A stretch of DNA of 64,000 nt from Dermanyssus gallinae (taxonomy: Eukaryota; Arthropoda; Arachnida; Mesostigmata; Dermanyssidae): the NCBI GenBank assembly GCA_003439945.1, contig QVRM01004845.1, positions 273,814 to 337,813 of the forward strand, in the 5' to 3' direction. Below, one piece after another: positions 21,761 to 37,874 of this stretch. Below the pieces are notes generated by a model, which was not told the DNA's origin, did no database searches, and saw only the letters and a program-made list of their open reading frames with translations. Numbering within the stretch: the stretch's first letter is position 1; every line of letters begins with the position of its first letter. A program made the translations under genes and the position numbers.

Positions 21761-22705
21761 TTGTTATGGGAGCAGCACCAATAACCCACTACTTCACAAC
21801 CTTTTGATGGCGAAGTTAAACGTGTCGATGTTTTTGAGGTGGCTGTAAAGAAACACTAACCGCTGTTAACAGTTGTAAATATTTCCGATATTATTATACT
21901 CAATCTAAGTAAAATAAATATAATTGAGAAAAGATTTCCGATATTCCAGAAAAACAGCGAGGCAATCCACACTTAGTTGCCACGAAGCATGTTAATCTTT
22001 CACTTTTAGCGGTTGATAGTCTCGAGGTAGGCCGTGATATGGACACTTTCTGTGGGGAGTCATATGGGGACAAACGGCTGCGGTCCAACCTCTTTGAGCA
22101 GAAAAACATTCTGGACTTCATGTGACTCCCTCTCTCTCGCCCTCGCCCCTCCTTAGTCGGGCTCTTCGACGCGCCCTGTCGACAGACGAAATCGACCGAT
22201 CCTCAAGCAGCATTCCTGTTTGGTTAGCATCATTCCTGTTTTCCCACTACTACCGTGGTCGTGGTACTATGGCGGCAGGCTGGGACAAACTGGGTGTCGC
22301 GACATTGCGTCGTTACGGACCAGCGATTTTGTATCTGTTTTGTCATCACCATCAAGAACATCCGAGTCATGATCAACATCATCGTCGTCATCATCATTAT
22401 CATCATCATTGTCGTCGTCGTCGTCGTCGTCATCATCCTAATCATCATCACCACAAATACCGGCACCATAATCATGATGACGTCATCTGCCGCCGCGCGA
22501 CCAGTGCTATCAGAGCTAGAATTGCGGCAAGCAGCGTCATGCCGGGAACGCTGCCACGGGAAGGCAGGCAGGACCCGCCTATCAGGACGTAGGCTCGCAC
22601 GCCCGCCAGCACGCAGCGATTTCACCACACACGCGAAATAGTAATATAGCTACGATACGAGTATATATTGTACTTTTTGCAGACTTCAACCACAAACCCT
22701 ACGAC
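21761..22705. other. No gene seen; CAT/CGT repeat patch
   Basis: A CAT/CGT-rich patch at about 22340-22480 yields His-rich or Ile/Val-rich frames that are compositional. No conserved gene. Confidence 0.5.
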
Positions 22706-22719
22706 TAGCCTGCCACGTC
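22706..22719 (+). repeat. Target-site duplication of SINE copy 2 (left)
   Basis: TAGCCTGCCACGTC, exact match to 22907-22920. Confidence 0.93.
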
Positions 22720-22906
22720 GAGCCCGGTGGCGTGGTAGCATGCGTCTGCGCCTCGAGACCGGAGGAGACACATAGGAGGTGCGCGGGTTCGAGCCCCACC
22801 GTTGCACATTTGTATTTATGGGGGTAGTCCGTCTATGAAGCAATGCGAATAGCAGTCCCATGGACGTTAAATCTTGGCTGAGAGTCAGCCCCGAAAGGAT
22901 TTTTTT
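22720..22906 (+). mobile_element. tRNA-derived SINE, family A, copy 2
   Basis: The head starts GAGCCCGGTGGCGTGGTAGC (A box TGGCGTGGTAGC) and has the B box GGGTTCGAGCCCC about 55 nt on, a pol III promoter from a tRNA ancestor. A tRNA-unrelated body follows (ATTTATGGGGGTAGTCCGTC ... AGCAGTCCCATGGACG ... TTGGCTGAGAGTCAGCCCCG) and it ends in a short T run. TAGCCTGCCACGTC flanks it perfectly on both sides (22706-22719 and 22907-22920), a 14-bp target-site duplication typical of LINE-mediated insertion. A perfect duplication implies a young copy. Confidence 0.93.
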
Positions 22907-22920
22907 TAGCCTGCCACGTC
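22907..22920 (+). repeat. Target-site duplication of SINE copy 2 (right)
   Basis: TAGCCTGCCACGTC, exact match to 22706-22719. Confidence 0.93.
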
Positions 22921-23147
22921 TTGTTTTACAAACAGAAGCAGCAGCAGCGGCACAAAAGTACCGTTGTTAGTTCCCGTTATGAGAGTTTGCATGTGTATTT
23001 CTAGCCAATGCTAGCCGGGCAATGCGTCCTACCTCGATACTTACTTCAACTGTAGGACGAGCCCGAGATCACAGATCACACACCACTAGCACCGGTCGAG
23101 CCGGCAAGACTCGATCACACGGCACGGAACCGCCAGGCGTCGAGTTC

Positions 23148-24990
<1,843 letters not shown>

Positions 24991-27900
24991 CGAAAGGGCT
25001 CGCATCTACGGTCGTTTCAGTGCACAACACCACGATAGCGTGTACGGCTCGCACACGCCAGAACCGCGTTTAAAGGTTGCCCAGACAGGGGAGAAGCGCA
25101 AAGCAAGACCGAGTGTAAAATAGCCGTGGAAGCCAACTTGGGCGCAAACCCCGAGCTGCGAGCTAGGCATGCGGGCTGTCTACACGTTGTCTACGAGTTG
25201 ACACACGCAGACTGTATATAGGTTTGATAAATATTGTACGCTGTCTATAGGTTTCAGATTCAGATTCAGAACGTGGTTTCGAAAGGTTTGCTAATATTGT
25301 TGTGTAATATTGCAGTGGCACGCCATAATGGACGACGAGCATCGAAAGCTAAAGCATATGTGAAACATGGAGATAATAGCTTCAAAATCACCGACGTGGC
25401 TTCTTTAGAAATGCAAAGGATATGCTAGTATGTTAACCCAGTGCTATGTACAACTAACTTCTAAAATTAGGTAAACAGCTATCTAAAATTGTGTGTTGTA
25501 TATGGAAGGTTTCAGAAATGTCTGGTGCACCTGCGTCGCTGGTAGCTTGTTCCCCCAGGTAACTACCTGCCCCGACTGATTTTAAACCTCGTATAGCGTT
25601 TCTGTGGCATAGTGCTGTGTCTAAATTGTTCAAACCTAACGACCGTATTCATTTATTTAGAGTTCGATAAATATGCAATGTCTAATATATTTTTCATTTT
25701 CAAGACACATTATAGTGTTTTTTTTCAAATAACTGTCTTTCGGAGGGTCTGCTGTCCCTCTATTATACAAGGAGACATCTATATTCTAAAAGCAGCGTGT
25801 CCTACCATGTGTCTAGCTACAATAGCTCGTTTATGGTTTGTCAACAACATATGCGTGCCGAAACATTGAGACATCGACAGACCTCGACGCTCAGAATCTT
25901 GACGAATAAAACCCCGAAGCAGCACCAAAGAATAAACAGCTAAATATTCAGGCGGCTATTCATCGATACAACATCAGTAGTTATTTCATTTGCTTCACCT
26001 GTATCTCTGCTTACCTCACCTTTACCCCCCCCCCCTAGACTTCCTACAAGACCGAAAACAACGAAGCAGCACCTCACCGGCACTGCAAATACCTACAGTA
26101 AGTGCCAGAATTTGAGGGCTTGTAGACAGTCTTGGTTCGCTTGCAGACAGACCACCCAACGCAAGTAACCGTTACTTAACTTCATTACGTGAGGGACAGG
26201 GGGTGTAATTGCTATACGCACACGACCTGTATGTAATTGATTAATTGATTTATTGTTTGCTTGGCATGTATATATATCTATGTATGTATGTCTGTATGAA
26301 TGTATGCATGTATGTCTGTGTGAAGGTACGCATGTATGTCTGTTTGTGCGAACGTATCTCTCTGTCCGTACGATGTTAGTATGAAAGCCCTAATTGCGCC
26401 TCTGGATCGGCGCGGGCGGATTTTCCTGCGCGAACGGTGTATGAGATAGCACCAAATGCTCCAAATGTAATGATCAATTATTTCGTACTGCGGCGCTTTT
26501 TTGCCTAGGTACGCATTAGATTCGGCAGAATCAACAACAACAACGGCGACGGCGCTAGTAGACATAGGCTTGAATGTCTTGAATCTGCTGGGTTAGCGAT
26601 GCATGTTAACGGGGGTTGACAAACTAGTGTTAACGACGCGTGTTGCCGTCGACCCAACGGTTCTTTGCCCAACGAACCGACCGACGTACGGGCTATGCCC
26701 AACAATAGCGTCAGAACTGCCGTATGTTTGCTGGAGCACCCGACACCCATCGGTTCTCTTTTTAGATACTTACCACATAGCGACGCCAGCTTGCGGTAAA
26801 ATGAACAGAAAATCATATGGATCATACGTAACATACATTGAAAGATACCCACTTCGGAACACTGTGCTTGCAAAAATCTTGTCACCTGGCTGAACAACAC
26901 AAGTAAAGTCGTGCCACTCAGCATAGACATAGAAATGCGTACGTCGAGCCTACAACAGACTAGTAGATATTGTATTTCACAATCTCTTTTGTTCTACATT
27001 ATCAACTTCTAAAAATAGTCAAAATGTAACGGCAAGCAAAAAGCCAGCCGGCTAAAGTAATAGGCTAGAGATAAAAAAAAGAAAGAAATACACAATATGT
27101 ATTGAAACTATAGACATAACTAGAATATGCTGTATATAGCCATGTTATTCCCTGTTTCAGCAGGCACATTTAAGGTCATATTGATGTCACTATTATGTAC
27201 TTTGCCGTGCCTGATAGTTTCCACAAACACCACGATGGATGTGTATGTACGAAATATCAAGCGACGCGCAATACCATGCCCTATATCGTTAAATATGCCA
27301 TAGTTTGTTCAATAACGGAGTTATAATCCAAGATAAAAGTGTAATATTTCATTGTTAATATCTGGTTACCCAGTCGCGATGTTAACAAATTTAATTAAAA
27401 CTTTATTTGTATTGTTGTCTTTACTTCAATTTTATGGACGTAGACGAGACGTCCAAATCAAACAGCAGGAGTTATCAAGATTAATTCTTATTGTCGAGAG
27501 TATTATGTTTAAAAGAGGTCCATAGCTGCAAACTACATGGGAAGGGTATCCCTATCTTATTTCAAATATCATTAGGGACCTCGGGGTTATGGTAACACCG
27601 GAACTGAATTTTAGTACTCATATCCCTCAATTCATCCCATTGATTAGTCTAATATGTAATGCCATATTTCGTTAATTCATTATTATAATTTCTAAGTTTT
27701 TATAGTAGTTTAGTTGTTCCTTAATGTACGTATTGTTGTAAAGTTAAGCGGTTTTATTTAAACAATACACACTAAATCAATTAAAAGTCTACAGAGAACA
27801 TTCTTTCATCGTGTCTCAATGAGGTGTAACATGGCCCTGTAAATCCATTGTGATAAACCCTCTTTAGAAACTGCAGTCGAGATTGGGTTCGTTTATAGCA

Positions 27901-28780
27901 ACAATAAGCATACTGATGACGGATGAATAGGGGACGGCAATGACAAACAACGATACAACAAGCTTTCTTGCATATTTAGGCTTCTTATTGATCGCTTCGA
28001 GTTGCATTCTGCTACCCACCGCGCTTATCACCCCCGTGTCCTAATATGCTATATATACAACAGGATAGAGGCTGAGCCCTAAATGGCTAAACGGATCTGC
28101 GCGACACGCCCATGTAGCGGTCGCAGCTTGACGTCGTAATGCTACGGCTTTCACTGGGGCTTCAAACGTGATCCGGAATATTTATGCAAACGCTTTGACT
28201 GGGGCGGCGGAACCACTGGATACTGGTGCGCCGCTGAATGAATTAATTAAGCACTCATTATTCATTATCCGCTCTAAGCAGATTTTATCAGCACTAATGC
28301 CTACACATGATCGATCGACCGATTTGCGAGGTACATGCTAAATGCAACTTTTCCTGACGTCGCCACTCTCCGCCAAAGGGAATGACGTCTCGTGATCCAA
28401 CTGACTGTCTTTCCACTCTGACTTCTTTGCTCCGATATATAATCGATAGAGATAAGACGGACCTTTTTGGGACAATGCAGATGACAGGGTCGCAGTGATC
28501 GAGTTCGCTCACACTCATGTCAAGGAAGCACGTTGTCGCTAAGCAAGCGGGGAGCATTTCCTCTATTGTTCTGTAGTTGGGGATCAAGCGTATCAACCTC
28601 GACGTACAATCGAAACTCAATATATACAATACTCAATATACACTGGCATTAGGCCAGTGGGAGTGATAGCTATGAACTGCGTCAGTTAATAGCACGTCTC
28701 CGGAGCAAACGGAGAAGCAATCGCGTCTTTCATCTCCGGCAGTCTATCGTTATTTCAAATGTGGCGTATTCTACTATAAC
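24991..28780. other. No gene seen
   Basis: About 3.8 kb of anonymous DNA with a degenerate (TATG/TCTG)n array at about 26276-26345 and a poly-C run near 26027-26035. Open frames, including the 141-residue minus-strand one at 26505-26930, show no family features. Confidence 0.5.
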
Positions 28781-29636
28781 GCAGTAGAGTAGGCCACATT
28801 TGAAAGGAATACGAACGGCGCTGAAACAATAGAAACAAATAGTAATAATAATAATAATAATAATTGTGTGTGTAGCAGCACTATGATGTGTCTCTTCTTA
28901 GCCTTGCAACCGATGCCGTGCAGTGGGTATGTTGATCTTAGTTGAGGATTCAAAATCGTTGTCGTGACAGTAGACGGCCTGTCTACCGAAGGGAATCGAC
29001 GTATATAAATATATATATATATATATATAAACCTGCAGTCTAAGGTTGCACACATTTCCAGTCACTTTCAATTGTACTAACTAGAAATCACACCCGGAAG
29101 TCCAAGAAAGTCATTTTGCTTGCCGCTTTACCTGCCATTGACTACAGATATGAGTTCAAATATAAAGAACGTGAGATATATATATGAGAACGAATATAAA
29201 GCATGAAAATGCACGGCGTCTCTGTAACTTGGCCGTTGAGTGTTTTGCTGTCGGCAATACGCAGATGGTTGCAATTGGCGCCGGTCAATGCGTGACACAA
29301 TACGACGACCGAATACGTTGAAGTGGCACGAGAAGTTGTTGCCGCAGCTGCTGCTGCTTTCAAGACGGTGGTGGGACGGGGCCAAGCAAAGCCGTATGCC
29401 TACACACCCCACGTGAGTTCCAAAGTTCGGCGATGGGTGCATAATCTTCGGGACGCCCTTGTCGCTCGTCCGTTATCGTGGTGTAGCGTTGCTGGCATAG
29501 ACGTTGAGGACAGAGCGAGCAATTACGCCGATCATGCCGGTGACGACGATGAAGTTCACTCGGCGTGGCTTTGCGTGTGGTGGCGAAGAAAACCCGCCAG
29601 ACGAAGAAAACAACAACAAGAGCAACAACAACAACG

Positions 29637-29670
<34 letters not shown>

Positions 29671-30240
29671 CCAGGTTATGTGACGTTGGATGAAGGGAGG
29701 AGAAGTTGCTTGATGGTACATGGAAGAAGAGAGTCCTTGATGAGTCAACAACAACCTACTGAGAAGAGCCCAGACGACGGCCGCGGCCGGTCATAGAGGA
29801 TCGGGTGAGGTCTACTGACTGAGGACATCTCCGAACGGTCGGATCTGGTCGGATATAGCCATAGACGTATTGTCGATCCAATTGAAGCTGATGCCAAACG
29901 TCGTCATTGCTCGTGGCCTGTTGGAGAGGATGTTGATGCCGGAGTAGTGGCGCGGGCGGAGCAAGAGAGGGGGTGAAGGGAGGCTCGTTTGGGAGTGCGG
30001 ATACCGCCCACGTCATCAGCTTACTATGCACCCCCGAGCAAATACGGTTTGGCTCCTTTTCCTAGAATAATCGGCTCCGAAGGACAGCCCTGCACTGTGT
30101 GCGAGAATCCTTCTTCTTTGGTAACGAGATAAATCCCTTGTCGCATAGACTTGCACAAAGAAGTCTCTAAGAGCCTTTGCAGCGGCATACGAGGAGGAAG
30201 GAGAGCAACGAAAACATATCCGGTTGTGCGCAGGCACTCT
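28781..30240. other. No gene supported; (CAA)n block
   Basis: It contains (TAA)n at about 28843-28863 and a (CAA)n array at about 29605-29672. A plus frame at 29323-29796 (157 codons) is open through the array and has a Gln run (QQQQ) encoded only by CAA. The flanks are Arg/Trp-rich and unrecognised, so a coding exon cannot be excluded but is not supported. Confidence 0.4.
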
Positions 30241-32815
30241 TGCCTAAACTAATTTAGTGTCGATTGCTGCTCAAATGTTTCACACTTAACTAAAATAGAC
30301 TGACGACAGCAATGACGGTGTAGTTCCGCCACAAACAGCTAGCTATTCGTCTATTGAGAGTGTATTTGTATGTGGTAAAAGAAACTGTCTGTATGCTGTC
30401 CTCTTACCATGGATTTTCCTGGAACTACCGCACACAATCTTACTATAATGCACCGCCACAATGACGATAGCCTTGTGTGCAATGAGAGACCGTGGCGAAA
30501 GCGAAGCTGGTCGGTCCCGGCTGCTCGGCAGACAAGACGTTCTAACCGCGACAGGATCATCCTAATGGAGCATCTTAGTGGTGCGCTTCTTACCGCCTGG
30601 AGAGCGTCGACAAAGGGTGGACGTAATGGTGATGGCGGTTCGATTGCATGGGAGAGAGACTTGCAGAAATGGCGTAGGCCACGCGTGGATATGATTCGAC
30701 ATTCGGCAGTTTACACTAGTGTGAGAAGTAGCAAAAACGTAGTCTCAAGAAAAAGCCGCAAGGTGGCCCATCAGCATGGTCGGCCTCTGCCGCGCGTTGC
30801 ACTAAATACAAGTTAATGACATCAATTGTGTCGCAGTGACATTTCGTCGCCTTTTGACCCACCGAATCGTACAATCCTGCCGAGATACTTTTCTTTTATT
30901 TATCGCGCTAACTTGTTTTTCTCCCTTCACGTTGACGCTTCGTTTGTCATCATGAGTAGCTATGCACACGACTGGCTATTGATAATTGTGGCGCATGGAA
31001 TCGCGAACAAATCGCGCGTGACGTATCCCGTCGACGTTTGAGTCAGCATCAGAAGGGCTTTCTCTGCACTATTACTAGCGGCCTGCTTTGTTTTGAGGTT
31101 TTAAAGCAGAGGGCTGAGTCAGCACGAGGTGGTGGTGGTGGTAATGGAGTCACGCTGTAGGCCGTGTACCTAACGGCCAAGGGCTATTAACCTGTAATTC
31201 TTTCTTGGGCTATCAGCACAAGAGGCAGGGCCTTGCGTTCCTCGCCTTCAGCAGCAAGCGGACGTCTCCACGCCAGCACGGCAGGCCAGCGAGGGCCGCC
31301 CATCAAACCGGGTCAGTATAGTACTCGTCAATGCTTGCGTCGCTTGCCGCTTTTATCCGACAAGACGCTCTATAAACCTTGATGCCGTTACCTCCAAGGC
31401 TAAAATGTTGATAGCCATAGCATTCAGCAGCGCTATTAATTTGAAAACCTAGGCAGTACGTAGCCGTACAAAAGCCTATCTTACTTTCGTGCCACTGTGC
31501 GAGCATAGTGCTCACATTGATGGCGGCGCCGCAAGAGGTATATTAGGAAGCTAGAAGAAGGCTGCGGCGTGTTTTGTCAAAAAGCTTAAGGTCTAGTAGC
31601 CGGGAAATGTCACAGAACTAGCTGTAATGTATATGGTCTAAGCCGGCGGTGCTGCTAAACATATCGTGAAGGATCGTATATCGACGCCCTGGCAATGTGG
31701 CTGAATTTTTTAATTAACGTAGGGTTCTCTTTTGTTTTAATATTTCACTCGCGCTTGTATGGCGAATAGTTGACTAATCCTACATTCAAATCATGGAGTC
31801 ATGGCAACAGTTAAGGCCACTTGCAAATAGGGTGTGGCGTCATAAGATGATTGACTAGATATTTAAGGTACATTCCGTCTAATATAGCGCTCAGTCTAGT
31901 TGAAGCGTGCAAGCGAACTCTGTGCCCAGACGCTTTGACAGGACGCCTGTCTCGTTGCCTGCACGGCCTTGCTTCATCGTCCCCTGGTGTCTCAAATGTC
32001 TCGTTGAGCCAAAGTAAAGTATGCGGGTTCTGGCATGCAGCATTATGGCTCAGCATAGAGCGGACGGCGAGGCTAAACCATTGCTCTAATATGGTTTTCT
32101 GTTTGTAACGCCCACGTGAGACTACCACTAATACAACTATCGTTTTGAGGATTGGTCTGGGTCACGTATACTCGTCCATGGGCTAGTTTGAAATAGAATT
32201 TGTTTCATGCCTTACGTGTACGCTGCGGCCGTCTTTTAGTGGACCTTTAAGATTTAAAATATATTAAACTCAAGCATTGCTCATGTAGTTTGTGAGCGCA
32301 TTAACTCGCTGCCCACAGCAACCTCCGGCTTACCAGCTGCTTATATAAGTTTGACCGCCTCATGCTGATATACTCAAAGGTTCTGTCTATAAGGGATGAT
32401 CCTGTATCTCAAGCCGATTAAGTCTATCGATGTCTGCCTTGGGAAAGCCTTGATCCCTAATGACTTTTTATAGCTTTGCCCTTCATTCTTGGTCGTATTT
32501 GTCTTGTCCCACATTGAGTAAGAATAAAAATAGAACAACCTCCTTGGTTGCCTCGTGTCTTGTATTATATACATATAAATATAACTATTTTACTCCATAA
32601 GCTGATCCTGTAACACTTAATTTTATTTGGAAAATACATTCTATATTACTTCTAGCCAAGTGCCTTCTAACATCGTCTCATGGACGTTGGATGCGTCAAT
32701 ACACTCATTCTGATTGCTAATTTTTTTTGCCTGACATCCCGTTATGGCCACGCAATTTAGTATTCCCGATACACATCAAGAGAATTCAAAACACTCGCTA
32801 ACATATATTTTAAAC
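30241..32815. other. No gene seen
   Basis: Anonymous DNA. The 135-codon frame at 30409-30816 has no recognised domain. Confidence 0.45.
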
Positions 32816-35254
32816 CTACTACCATAGTTTTTTTTCTATGGCTAACATCCAAGCCAGAGAGACTAAAGCCCGACGGTGTCAACAAGCAAGCTACTGCTAC
32901 TACATCTAACAGTCTATACTGGTGACACTTTTCACTTTTCCGTCTGATATTTTTCTGTCTCCTATTAAAGCTTTTTGAGAATTGACTTTGCGAGTGTGCT
33001 TGTTCCTTCATAGACATGGGATGTGGTACTTGCATAGACATAGGATGTGGAACGTTTTTTGCCAATTGCAACATATGAGTATAGGTAGTATATAAACGTA
33101 GTATACGTTTGGTATTCATGAAAAGGGTACTGGACAAGGCGTCGGGACATTGCCAACGTGAATTCTGGATTATGATAAAGAGACCCGCAGAATCTGTCTT
33201 CAAAATAAAAATAACCAACCACCACACAAGTCGAGCAGCCTAAATGGCAAGAAGAGTGACCAGGTGAAGTAATCTCGAGAAGAGAGTACTGCGGCCACCC
33301 CCCGGCAAGAGACAAGGAGGACGACTGGAATTTAGTGGGTTTGTGGGTCCCACACTACCGTGGCTTTAACAACGATGCCCGGTGCGCATGACGCATTAAC
33401 GAATTGATTTTCTCTAAAAAATACCAACACCTGTAAAAATAACAGCACGTCCGAACTACACATCACCTAGGTTTCCTGCCGCTGTTTATTAAAGAACATA
33501 CATCGGGCGCTATGTGAAAAAGGCTAGGTTCAGTTGCTAAGTCGCTTCCCTGTTGTGTCGCCTACGACTTCATGTTGCTCCTGGTCGTTGTCATAATATT
33601 TCCTCTGTTCTCTGTCAACGTCACGTCCGTCTCCTTAGTCGGTGAGAATTTGGCAGTCAGCGCTTTGGCGACAACATTTAGCGTGCACTTGACCTTCATA
33701 CGCACTGGCAATTTCGCCAGCTGTGTTCAGACAAATATCTGCTGGCGGCATGGCAAAATGTCTCGAAAACTATATAGTTACAGTCCCTATAGGCCGGATA
33801 ACCTTTACACTTTCCAATAGCAGTTAGCATATGTAGGCTGAAGCTCCGGCCCCTGGATGTTCGATCATAGTGGATCACTGACCTATACATACAATTTGAT
33901 TGACTAGCTCGTAAGAAGTTTAAATTTCAAGGGTCTCCATCACGTCGAGCTCATCCACACTCTGATCATATTCGGTCGACGTTGTTTTCTAACGGTATCT
34001 ATCGATATTCTTATCCCCCACAGCAAATTTACTTCTAAGTCTCTGAGTTAACTAAACATCAAAGTGCTGAACACGATTACGCAGCGTGGTTAGATATGGG
34101 GCGCCGTAAGATTATATAATACGCTAAAACACACAAAAACAAAATTTAGTCCAAAACAAAACAAACATAATTTATAGAAATGCTTAGCAACCATCCCTGT
34201 TATATGTGTTTGTATGTTATTTGAAACAAGAAACGTTATTGACTGAAGCCGCAATTACGATCCGTAGACGCACTGGAAGCGGAGCATGTGTTGGTCTGCG
34301 ATCAACGCAAGGTTACTATTAGTACAGGCAAATTACGAATTACAGCTCCGGCTATTACAACTACGGCAGCTACTCCTACTATTACTAACTATCACTAACG
34401 ACTTTTTGCGTCAATGGTGGTTTTATTTGAATTTGAATGACAAACGGGTTTTAGCTCAATTTATGAGCGCAAGTCTTATTGATAATTTCTTTCAAGTAAG
34501 GCCGAACAATCGCAGAAGTCAAGTAATGTATGTGCCCCGGTGCGCTGCAAGAACGGAGCACATCAATAACATGTTCGCCTGGGTATATTTGCGACAGGAC
34601 AACTGCACAGGCCCCGTCTACAGCCAGCCATCCTCACCCTTTTTACATAACTAAAAGAGCTTTTTATTCTATTATATTCGTTGTTGAATTACCATATGTA
34701 ACAAAGATCTATCTACCTGAAGACCTTTAGACGAGAGTTTTAACCACAACCCTATACGCAAGGCGATATAAATATATAGATATATATACACACGTGGGCC
34801 GTTCACCACATAACCAAAAATAGCAATAAAGCCACCTAATATCCGTTTTTTGTTCATTTTATTTCTTGACCTAGTCTCTGTGGAGCTCTAGACATTCTTA
34901 CAAACATTTCTGGCGTAGAGATTTTAACTGGACGTTTAGGACGCGCTTCTCCTTTGCTTGATGCTTGACCACGTTTAAATTAATAAATCCAAAAATAAAT
35001 AGTCGACAAAGCTGGTGCAGAATAAACTTCCAAAATCAGAAAATAAACTTTATCCAGCTGGGCATTGATTTGCGCAGCTGTTCACCTTTTATATTTGTAT
35101 AGTAACAGTTAGCCGGTAACGTGAGCTAGGCTACAAATATCTATCACCATCTCCTGCAAAATACGTAGATAGTTTATAATATAAACAACTATCTGTGGTA
35201 ATTGTAAGCAAACAATACTCGTCTCGTATTTGTGTGTCCCCTGGAAACAACTGG

Positions 35255-35255
<1 letters not shown>
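32816..35255. other. No gene seen
   Basis: Anonymous AT-rich DNA. A small hairpin, CCATAG-T7-CTATGG-like, lies at about 32822-32841. Frames lack family features. Confidence 0.45.
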
Positions 35256-35256
<1 letters not shown>

Positions 35257-35303
<47 letters not shown>

Positions 35304-35635
35304 AGAGAGAAAGCGTTGGGTGAGCAAGGATGAGTTTTGTTTTGTATTCTGGTCGGTGATCCGATTTAGTGTGGAGCGATGATAGACAGTGTGTCGGCTA
35401 GCCGCGGTCGCTCTGGGGGTGACCGGCCAGCCAGCCAGCAATGAACGGTCGTCATCTAACAACTCCGGCCGTCCTCGTACAAATCATGGTGGTCGTAGTA
35501 GCGATGGTAATAACAATAAAAATTGTCGTCCGCCGGATAAAGTGCATAACGTGCAATGATTGCAGAAATAGCTAATCTACGGTAATGCGTTTTGAATGAT
35601 CACAAAACGACCGCAAATAACTGAGACGCAACGCC

Positions 35636-35684
<49 letters not shown>

Positions 35685-35705
35685 CGTATATATATATATA
35701 TATAT
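35257..35705. repeat. Two (TA)n arrays
   Basis: (TA)n at about 35257-35292, running into (TG)n and GA, and (TA)n at about 35638-35705 with a short interruption. Confidence 0.9.
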
Positions 35706-36590
35706 CAAATCGATAAAACTTGTTTCACACTTTGTGGCCGTTCTCTTTGAACCTTCCCGCAGGTAATGATACGAAACATCGTCCAAAAGTGGGATCCAAG
35801 TCAAATTCGGTCGGTTCCATAAAGTCGAACTAAGACTATTGTCGAAGTCCCAGGTACATGTCGACCTTCGGCTCGTCGTATATTTCCTCACAGAAAAGTG
35901 CGGCAAAATACGACATTTGGGAGCCCATCTACCCTAGGAAATGTTTTGACATACACGGTTGTCAATCGAAGCATGTGCGTTACGTTCCGTCCGTCGTCGC
36001 GGCCCATCTACTAGAAAGGAAACTGCCCTACTTTGTTTCTCTTGGTTGCGGTTGGCGGCTTAGATCGGAAACTGCTCTAGACCCAATGGGCCAATGAAGT
36101 AGTTGATCAAAACGTGCGATATAGGGAGGCGTCTTCACGCTCTCTCCTCAGTCGTCTCATCGATCACCACTCCCGCCGATCGCACAGGTAGAGTCTTAAA
36201 GTTGAAGCTTATTTGGAACCATGTGCCCCGCCAGCATACGGTTGGGACTACCAGTAAATCGAGTGTAGGCAGCGTAGCTAACCGTCCATCCATTCATCCA
36301 CCTACCCATTTCGACCTACAACTACTGTTAACCTTTACAGCAGTCACAACATCGTGGCCGAACTACACAGCACAAAGCCGGCGCTTGCATGGCCGCATGC
36401 GAACGCAATGGTCTACCACGTAGTCGTTTCCGACCCTCACGGCGAGAAATAACAGCCAGCTGGTTTATACTGGTAAGCTCGACCTCTGAAACCTAAAACC
36501 TGCTCGTCTACGATTCGTAATGCGATTGCACAAGCACGCGTATACCATGCTAATCTACATCGTTCAAAATATTTAGCGTACGCTATAGAC
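35706..36590. other. No gene seen
   Basis: Anonymous DNA. Confidence 0.45.
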
Positions 36591-37839
36591 CAGGTGCTGC
36601 TGTGCTGTTTTCATCGGCTACGGCATCGTCGAGCTCTGCTGTGCGCAGCGAGTGCCTACGGGCCGGACAAACAGCGGACGGCGCATGGTTAGACAGCCGC
36701 CGCCGCCCAGTAATGCGAATCTGATGCACGTTTGATGCACTCGTCATTGACAGACTGATGCGGCCGGGTGCGTTTTAACGTTCGATCCGCTCTGAATAAT
36801 CTGGCGTTTTCGGCGGCCTATTCCCAAAAAGACCGGCAGGCTGGCCGGCCGGCCGCCCATCCCACGCACGACAGGCACGACAACTCACTGCACCGAGACG
36901 CTCAGAAAACGAACTCAACTCGAACAACAGACGACAGAGATCAGAACCGAGAGACAGAATCAGAGATCGAAAAGGAACGCGAAAGAGAGACGGGAAGAGA
37001 GAGATAGAGCAATCCGAGAGAAGAGGGTGAGAGGGAGAGAGAGAGAGGTGGAAGACTGTCCCAAAGCACCGATCAGGTAGGCAACATTATGGACGACAAC
37101 ACTATAGACGACAGAAGCAGCAGCAATAATCGACAACAACGTCGCGACCAACGGATTGCCCTTGAGGAGTCAATTGTCATCAGTAGATCAGCCGCTGGAG
37201 ATCGCCTGCCTGAAGCCTGCGGCAGAAACTACAAAAACAACACCAACACCACCACCACGACCACCAACAACAACAACAACGAAAACAACGACAATAACAA
37301 TAACAACAGCAACAACAGTAAAAACAACAATTCTGTCAGCAGCACTTCTACCACCACCTCACCTGTGACGGTGGACCACTGAAACCTTTACTACCACCAC
37401 CGCCACTACTCCCAACCACCACGTCTACGGGCCCACAAGCAAGTTATACTAGATTCACTACAATTACGGGCTGTAGACCCAGCAGCTAGAACTCCTCCTA
37501 CTCAAACTGCTATCTCAGCCACTGCACAAATGCTGCAGTGCTGATGGGACAGGGGGTAGACAGAAGAACATGGCCCTCGACAGGGGAACTCTGGTTAGAC
37601 AAACCGGCTACGTGATATCTGCTGAGTGAGCGCGACCATTGCCCGAATCCACCGATTCAGTCGTCGGCTGCAGCTACGGAAAGTACGGACAGGCCACCAG
37701 TAGTAGGTTGGCAACTAGACAGACTAGAGCAGCACGATTTCAACTCGAATATGTATGAAAACGCAAACCGGCTAAAGCTGCAGCCAGTGCCGCATCACAT
37801 AGCAGCTCGTGTACATGTCCTGAGAGGCAATGAGTGTGA

Positions 37840-37874
<35 letters not shown>

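Noticed and set aside
22122..22641. His-rich and Ile/Val-rich frames as metal-binding or membrane proteins
   Set aside because: They are alternative readings of a CAT/CGT repeat patch on both strands.
26276..26345. TATG/TCTG repeats as a CRISPR-like array
   Set aside because: Simple degenerate tetranucleotide repeat without unique spacers; eukaryotic context.
29323..29796. 157-codon poly-Gln frame as a host gene
   Set aside because: The Gln run is pure CAA microsatellite and the flanks are unrecognised; kept only as a possibility.
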